Source: Cornus controversa
Taxonomy: Eukaryota > Streptophyta > Magnoliopsida > Cornales > Cornaceae
DNA length: 64,000 bases
NCBI GenBank assembly: GCA_026545225.1
Contig: CM048845.1
Coordinates: 106,591,033 to 106,655,032, forward strand
Reading direction: 5' to 3'
Position numbers and translations under genes: made by a program. This document shows, in pieces, positions 57,227-64,000 of this stretch; positions within the stretch are counted from its first letter, which is position 1; each line of letters opens with the position of its first letter. Under the pieces are notes generated by a model that saw only the letters and a list, made by a program, of their open reading frames with translations, had not been told where the DNA came from and did no database searches.

Positions 57227-57920
57227 ATGGGTTTTTCAAGCTGACACTGCTCAAGTAACACGAAGAACATGCCTGTCAAGATTGTTCATCCTGGAGGCCT
57301 TGTGGAGTTTCACGATAGGCCTATTCTTGCAGCCGAGATAATGCTCCAGAACCCTAGATGCTGTGTTGCCTACCCCCATGTGTTTCAGCAGCCTTGGGCT
57401 ATTGTTGCCCCGGACACCACTCTAATGCTCGGCCGGAAAGTTCTATGTTGTGCCCATAAGAACCATTAGAAAGCTTCAACGGGGCACAAAGTATTCTCCT
57501 TCCCTGGTTCAACAATTCAAAACCAATCAAAGTTGCAAAGATGAAACAGAAGATGATGGCATGATTTCTATTTAATTGTTGTTATTGAATAAGAATACTC
57601 CAAAGCTGCCTCATTCTTGCCTGAAACAATCAGACACCAAGGGAGAGAAACCAAACTCAAATGCTAGAAAGGAGATGGAGAAAGATGGACAATCCAGGGA
57701 GGAAAATTGCTTTCAGGGCTTGCTTACAGGGATGAGGAGTAAAGCAAGCACTGAGCACGCAAACAAGGGAATAAGATCATCAAGCAGCATCGGATCTTCT
57801 GAGACAAGGAAACATACCAGGAACAAGACCAAGGATTTTACCAGGAAGGGAGAGTCTCCAAAAAGATTTGAATCTTTTCATCATTGGCAACCAAGTCTAG
57901 AAATCGTCAATGAAGAATAA
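57227..57920 (+). pseudogene. PADRE (DUF4228) pseudogene, copy B
   Basis: Clear paralogue of the gene at 28,261. The ATG at 57,227 is followed by an in-frame TGA at codon 6 (57,242-57,244, Trp in the intact copy). A later Met at 57,269 reopens the frame through KIVHPGGLVEFHDRPILAAE, but a 1-bp insertion at about 57,434 (GGCCGGAAAGTTC against GGCCAAAAGTTT) shifts it. A TAA at 57,573-57,575 breaks the original frame again. The remaining C-terminal half stays open to 57,920 and includes two small indels relative to copy A (for example an added THEH-like ACTGAGCACGCAAACAAG insertion). The LV-for-HV and RK-for-QK substitutions are consistent with relaxed constraint. Confidence 0.9.
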
Positions 57921-59286
57921 AGTAATTAGGAGGTTTTATTTTTATTAATTGTTTTCTATATATGTTCCATGGATTCATTACAAAATGTGTGAAGTACTTG
58001 TGTCAAACACAACACAGTTGGAAATCCGTATGGGATGTGCCCACCATGTTGGTTTGATATGCACCTAACAAGCATGTCAAATAATTCAAAATCATTATAT
58101 AACTGTACATAGAACTCTCTTATTATATTTCTTTTGTTACATTATTGCTTCAAAAAAACTGAAATGCCTATATTGAACATTGTATATTATATAAAATATT
58201 ACTTTACTCTTGAAAATATAAAAAGAAAGCTAAATAAAATGAATATTTATCTGTTTTCCTATGTCCTTGATAAATTTGACGCTTGGATGCAAACCAACTC
58301 GCGAAACACAGAGACAAATTACAATACTACATACATGACTCCATGTAACAAACATTGCATTAACTAATTAACTTGCAAATGGAAATAATGAAACGCTATT
58401 GTATTCTCTATAATATATATATTATATTAGAAGTGTGTAAAGCCTTAAAAGAACCATTTAATCAGAGTTAATCAGAGCACTTCAATTCATACTAAGCATG
58501 ATTACATATTCACGTTTGGAGACGAGATTGCTGTTCTTAGAATTTGGAAAACTGTAAGTAAAATACAGACTCATTTTAGAATTCCAGGATGAAGTAGAGG
58601 GTTGAGGGGTGGGCAGTGGGCTAGGATTATGAAGTTATTTCAGAATATGGGATCCCCCTACCAAAAAAAGTTCAAGCATCAGATGGGTTTAGGAAGACCT
58701 CCATTAAAGTGATTAAAATCATAGAATTGCAAGGATTTTACAGGATTGCTTTGCATCGGTTTCTCAAGCATTAAGAAGCAGACAATTTCTACAGTTTTAT
58801 TTATTTTATTTTTATTCTTTATTCTCTCTTCTATTTTTTTTTGGGTGTCGTAGTTAGACACTTCCTAAAGTTGACTTGTTGGGTAAATTTTAGAGTTTGC
58901 AATGCTGCCTGATATGATGCATGAGAAGCCTTGGAACAGATTCACCAGAGAAAATTCTTCATCAATGTCTATAAATTTGACAAAATTTGAAAATCTTAAA
59001 ACATTTAATATTTTTCGTAACATTGTTTAGATTTTCAAAAAATTGGGGATCTAGTTCTGGTCACAAATAAAACCAAAATTGATTCTATTAACATTAAAAT
59101 ATTAAACATCACTACAGCCAAAGGGTCATCAGACTGTAAAGATATACAATCTGCTACTATTGCAAAGAATTTCTACTACCTCCAACATTGCAACTATGCA
59201 ATTTTCCAAGAAGAGACAATGGCAGTAGCAGTGTTATATGTAAAAATAAAGTGATAAGTCTGCAACAAATACTCCTAGGAGTTCTC

Positions 59287-59320
<34 letters not shown>

Positions 59321-59459
59321 ACTATGCAAGTGCTATTCTTTTTGGCTAAAGAATAATTACAAGGCTGTAAGTACTGTATCCCTAAAAATGTGTACATCTC
59401 CCTCTCTTTCCCATCAATCAAATTTCGCATCTCAACATTCGCATTTCCACCATACACAC
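57921..59459. other. Intergenic DNA of segment B
   Basis: Matches 28,948-30,470 of segment A without a gene. Confidence 0.6.
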
Positions 59460-60260
59460 TCTAAATTCATCAATTAAAACAATATATTCAGTAAATAACA
59501 TACGTCGTTCAATCTCATCCTAAATGTGCCTTGCCAGTTAATCCATAACTAAGATAAAAAAAGATAAGGACTTAATGCTGACCTTGATATAAGCCTACAA
59601 TAACTAAAATTTCACTTGTTTACCCCACTGTCGTTCTCATTATAGTCACACATCCATCCATCATGCATGTCCTTTATTGTCTCAGTATATCCCTTTTTGA
59701 CTCTTTTTTTTTCTTTCTAAACCCCTTCGTATTAGATTTCTAGGTACCCAATCATATGCCTTTTTCAAATCAATAAAGGTCATACGAAGATTCTTCTTCT
59801 TCTAAATCTTTCAATTAGTCTCTTTAATAAGTATATAATCACACCCCAAGGGGTGGCTCAAGTGGAGAAAGAACTTGGCCCTAGTGCCTAGCAAGCACTC
59901 TTAGGTGCAAACAATTCTTAGGAAGTGTGCGTGTGTACCAACTCGGGAAAAAAAAGTATATAATCACTATCGTTGACCTACCCGGCATGAGGCATGAATC
60001 TAAATTGATTTTCTGATACTTCAATTTTTTTTCGTTGTGTTTTAGTCACTCCTTTCTAAAGTTTCATAGTATGACTCATTAATTTAATACCACGATAAAT
60101 AGTATAAAATTATATTTCCCTTTTTATTTTTATATATAAGTATTAAAATACTTTTTACGCCACTCATCAGGCCTTCTCTTAGTTGTTATTATCTTATTAA
60201 AGAATTTTGTTAGCCGAGGCATGCTAAAGCACTTCTAAACTTCAATATAAATGCTATCTA
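59460..60260 (-). mobile_element. Degenerate LINE-type reverse-transcriptase remnant (segment B)
   Basis: Colinear with 31,075-31,760. It keeps the VGLYQGQH-type block (about 59,605-59,570 on the minus strand) and the FIDL block (about 59,785-59,770). The 3' part with the MCGK motif seen in segment A is deleted. A SINE is inserted at 59,843. Confidence 0.75.
59843..59953 (+). mobile_element. tRNA-derived SINE, 111 bp, with 14-bp target duplication
   Basis: Flanked by AAGTATATAATCAC on both sides (59,829-59,842 and 59,954-59,967). It contains an A-box-like TGGCTCAAGTGG at about 59,854, a weak B-box-like GGTGCAAAC at about 59,904, and an A-rich 3' tail. The paralogous position in segment A (near 31,487, AAGTATATAACTACC) is empty. 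Confidence 0.9.
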
Positions 60261-60760
60261 GTCCAAAAGTGGAAAAAAATAATAATTTGTATTGTATATA
60301 GTCACAGATTCAAACAGTCATAACAACCGCATAATGACTATTATATTTTAAACTTGCCATTGTATCAGCCCGTGAAAGTGTTTTGGCCTGGTATGTAACA
60401 GCAGTCACATCTGTAAGAACCATTAGTTGAATCAACAAGATAGAGTGAAGGCAAAGAGCCAATTTGGGAGAGTCATGAACTCATCCCTACATATAGACTA
60501 TATAGTTGTCGTTCAAGTTTTTTTTATCTTTTATGATGCGGCAAGGGGTATGGGGAATGAGACAGTGTTTAAGCTCTGTTGGAAACAATCCAAGCATGTG
60601 TTTACTACCAATGTGCCTTATGAACTAAGCTAGTTGGCATCATTATACTTTTGTTTCTCTGTAGTAGGCAATTTTGGTAATGACAAAACTATTCAAACCA
60701 AGTTATTGTATCTTCAGACACAGATAAATCAAGTCATTTGAATTTTTATCTTTGACGTTT

Positions 60761-61864
60761 TTAGAGTTCTTGCTTTTGCTTGCCTTTCCTAATGTGTGAT
60801 CAAGTTCATGAAGACCATTGAATGTACTCAACACACAATCACTGTGGGATCATTAAGCTTTTGGGTACTTGATCATTAAACTTTTGGGTAGAACAATAAG
60901 GTACAGCATGCTCTGTGCCAGAGTGAAAGATCTATGGGGATTGCAAAGGGACTCTGTTACAATTTCTACCTCTCTAAATTTGATATTGAAGGATGATTAT
61001 CACAAGGTTTACACAGGCAGTGGCATCCCTCTTGTTTTAATACTCTTGGGAGTTACAGACAATAACGGAGAAAAGATTAAAGGAACAATCTGAGGTGATA
61101 AACAACATGTTTGATTGTGACTGATTTTAGGACTACTCAATCACTCTGAATATCATTTCTTTAACGAATAAACCTAATACTGCAAAGAAGGATAACATAA
61201 TTAGTGAGATTGGAAAAGGTTACTGTTACCAACAGCGGTACAAAGAGACTATGTGAATTCTGCATTTTCCTTCAACGAATTTTTGAAACACGGAAAAGAG
61301 GCAACTATTGGAGGTGATCATGGAACAAAAGATCTCATCCATTTAAATACTGGAAAGATTTCTACTGCTTTTTGTAAGAGTCTCCAATGGAGGCAAGCAT
61401 TTATCGCACATTCAATTTTAAGTCATTTATCCTAGAAAGTTCCTACTCTATAACATTAAATTCTCCTTTTCAGGATCTCAATTGACTATAACATATACTG
61501 AACATGATAAAATGCTATTCAATGTCAATAAAAGCAACCAACTAGTGAATTACCCTTTGATTTTTCTTCCAAACTGAATGGAGATTGATGATTAAAATAA
61601 AAATAACTTGTAATCAAACAATGTGATTAAAACAACTTTGACAATATAATTCAGCAGATATGATTTCAAATATGGAACTTAAACTCCAATTCTTTAACCA
61701 GATTAGGCATTTCCATTTCATCCTCGCGATATATTGGATTATGCACGAGTATAGTTTATCAATATAAAAGTGATCATACCTTTGTTTTTGTAAAGGGGTT
61801 TCCTTTCTCCTTCTTAAGCAAATTTATGCTTCAGCTTTTCCTATCCAACACCAATTACAGTAAG
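60761..61864. other. Intergenic
   Basis: Slightly less repetitive than its surroundings. Short open frames at about 60,869-61,093 and 61,253-61,435 show no recognisable family. They could be remnants of a gene or retroelement, but I cannot support either. Confidence 0.35.
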
Positions 61865-63600
61865 AGTTAGAGTTAGACATTCCATACGCAGTGATTGCAT
61901 TCAAAATCTTTCAAAATGAGAAAAATATATTCAAGCATTAGAAGTATGAGCAATATGCATTGAAACGAAACGAACCTCAAATCTTCGAATCTTAGAAAAA
62001 TGACCCAAATGAATGAGTGAATGTGTGGAAGGGTTCGATCGCAGGTGTGGGGAAAAAAATGTGTCTCTCTTTTTTCTGAGCTATAGGACTAGTGGGTGTG
62101 GGTTAACAGTAACTACGAAAAATAAAGGGGTTAATTTAATTTATGAAAACTTTTGGAGGCTAATTATAAATACACCAACTTTCAAATAGTACAGGGTAAA
62201 AAAAAAATAACTTTTTAAAAAGTAAATACAAATACTACAATTTATACTATTTAAGTTCAAATTAACCCTTTACACATTAGTTTACTAAAACTTTTAGTGA
62301 ATAATGTAATAATTTTATTGCATTTATGTAATACTTTAACTGCATGATATTATAATTTTATTGCACAAAACATTAGACAGTGTAATTTACTAAAACTTTT
62401 AGTGCACAATATAACGATTTTACTGTATTTATGTAATACTTTAACTACATAATGTTATAATTTTACTACACAAAACATTACTGCAGATAGGTAATTTGGT
62501 CTAGTGTATAAAGGAACAGTGAAAAGTGTTTTGTATAAGTTCCTTTTTAAGCCAATACTATTTAAAACTTGACATATTTGTAATTAGGCCACTAAAAATG
62601 ATCAAAAATTAAATTAACTTATTAAAAAAATATCTAATAATAAAAAATAAAATATTTTTACTAAAACCAAACCAACTAAGATTAGACGGTACCAGGACCG
62701 ATAGATAGTAATAATTATGAATAATGATGACATTATGTGAGACCTTCTGAATATAATTATTGACGACTTTTCTTTCATAAGGTTTAGTCACTATTTTTAT
62801 TAGTATTATTATTTTTAACCATATGATTGAATTTAGATGATTTACTAGGAAAATAAAAGGTTGCAATTCGGTGGATCTTATAAAATTAATCTTTAATATT
62901 TTTTATTTTTAAAGTTTACAATGCATAAATATTGAGAGACGTCCCTAACCATATTGAAGACATGTTATTTATAGGTTACATAAATTAGATATATCACTTA
63001 AATATGGTTACTTCTTGATATAAGATATTCAGTTTTCATTATTTTTAAAATTATGAACTTTATTTTTCAATTTAGAACTTGTTAGTGCTTCAAGAAATAA
63101 ATTTAATTTGTTAGTAAGATTTTTTTTTTTTTTTTTATAACAAATATGAAAGATTAGTGAATGCTTTGTTAGGAGTACATTCAAAAAGGAGGGAAGGGAG
63201 AAAAAAGATAGAAGAGCTAACCTAGTAAAAGAAAGTCCAAAGGGAAAAACTGACATACTATTGTTTTACTCTTATACTTTTAAATATATAAATTAATTAA
63301 AAAAAATCAATTTTATCTTACAAATACCATTCTTCTTTATCTTCCTTCCTATTTTGGTTGAATCAAAATGGTTTCTATCAATTATATTTTTCGATTTTCA
63401 TTTATCTCTTTCAAATAATAGAATCTTGTTCGATCCTTACTATTTCCATGCTTTTACTTTCATTCAAACTACTAAGTTATTATTAACTCTAATGCGTCGT
63501 GAACTTGTCAATATTAATGACTCTCTAGAGCAAGTATTAATTATTTTTAGTACAAACAATTTCATCATATTTGAATTTTAAACATATTTAAATATATATC
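61865..63600. repeat. Duplicated block V2
   Basis: Colinear with V1 (40,440-43,290). It lacks the hAT-MULE nest of V1 but contains MITE copy 3. It runs directly into upstream block U4, as V1 runs into U2. Confidence 0.85.
62128..62618. mobile_element. MITE copy 3
   Basis: Same family as 21,919-22,470: left end GGGTTAATTTAATTTATGA, CACCAACTTTCAAATAGTA, interior ATTTATGTAATACTTTAACT repeats, and right end ATCAAAAATTAAATTAAC. It interrupts block V2; V1 lacks it between about 40,640 and 40,706. The target duplication is not clean. Confidence 0.8.
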
Positions 63601-64000
63601 GATTCAATAAGAGATGTGATATTGGCACTATTTTGCACTCACCTTTTTTTTTTTTCTTTCAACAAATTAAATGACATAATTATCTCAAAAATGACACAAT
63701 TATATTTTTTGGAATAATTGTATAATGTAAAATGTTTTTCAAGAACAATTATGTTATTTAATATTTTTTTTATAAAATACAAGTAGAATGCAATAGTATA
63801 AAAGTAAAAGTCAATACAAATATCAATTCCCTATAAATAACTGGTATAGCATGCAAATTGAGAAGAAAAATACTCATAGAACATAAAAAAGAGATGAACA
63901 ATATGAAAGAAATGCAATCTATTAAATAATTTTACAAGTGTTCCAATATTCTTAATAAATATTAGTCGTTGAAATGGAATATTTAAGAGTGAAACAAACA
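63600..64000 (+). repeat. Upstream block U4, truncated by the window edge
   Basis: Repeats the start of U2 (ATAATTGTATAATGTAAAATG, TAACTGG-TATAGCATGCAA, AAGTGTTCCAATATTCTTAA, ATATTTAAGAGTGAAAC-AAC). In U1 and U2 the gene start lies about 1.2-1.4 kb after the GTGTTCCAATAT phrase, which here is at about 63,939. Confidence 0.85.

Larger units (their letters stand above)
56450..60760. repeat. Segmental duplication, copy B
   Basis: Colinear with 26,850-32,265. It contains the PADRE pseudogene, the CT/CA microsatellite at about 59,286-59,320, a shortened LINE remnant and a private SINE. The B copy lacks the hAT element found in A near 27,081 and lacks about 600 bp of LINE (junction near 59,440-59,462). 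Confidence 0.9.

Noticed and set aside
60869..61435. Two short frames as possible new genes
   Set aside because: No domain, no splice structure, no conservation in segment A; cannot be supported.

Overview
This is nuclear DNA from a eudicot plant. It is AT-rich, its genes are split by GT-AG introns, it is dense in small transposable elements, and it carries a decayed plastid insertion. The proteins recognised (an At1g80640-type receptor-like kinase, a PADRE/DUF4228 protein, ribonuclease III-like-1-type dsRNA-binding proteins, a P-type plasma-membrane H+-ATPase) are standard flowering-plant families. I cannot name the species.

Layout. 0.8-1.3 kb: F-box/LRR pseudogene (minus). 2.0-3.2 kb: Myb/SANT-like (Harbinger-associated) pseudogene. 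3.9-7.7 kb: a TIR element containing a CCACC-rich minisatellite, interrupted by a 2.9-kb solo-LTR-like element with a 5-bp target duplication. 8.0-8.5 kb: LTR of a small TRIM-like retroelement. 10.5-11.4 kb: a TIR element with a 9-bp target duplication. 14.8-20.8 kb: a complete ten-exon receptor-like kinase gene with a degenerate LINE in intron 7 and a MITE in intron 3. 21.9-23.5 kb: two related MITEs. 25.7-26.4 kb: a shuffled, CpG-decayed plastid insertion (ycf2, trnL-CAA, 23S rRNA, probably ndhG).

The right half is built from duplicated blocks. Segment A (about 26.85-32.26 kb) and segment B (about 56.45-60.76 kb) are paralogous; A holds an intact intronless PADRE gene, B its pseudogene. Three copies of a four-exon gene for a small dsRNA-binding protein lie at 35.96-39.07 kb (intact), 45.06-48.28 kb (intact) and 54.0-54.7 kb (last-exon pseudogene). 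Each is preceded by the same upstream block, which includes stretches of a roughly 63-70 bp minisatellite. A fourth upstream block begins at about 63.6 kb and runs off the right edge, so another gene copy is predicted just outside the window.

Transposon insertions present in one paralogous block and absent in another (hAT, Stowaway, MITE, SINE) give filled and empty sites and a relative chronology. A 3' fragment of an H+-ATPase gene with two in-frame stops abuts segment B.

No operon-like cooperation is visible. The likely functional genes are the kinase, one PADRE gene and two dsRNA-binding-protein genes. The most unusual feature is the dsRNA-binding-protein array: proteins with a dsRNA-binding fold but no visible RNase III domain, embedded in duplicated, minisatellite-rich DNA.
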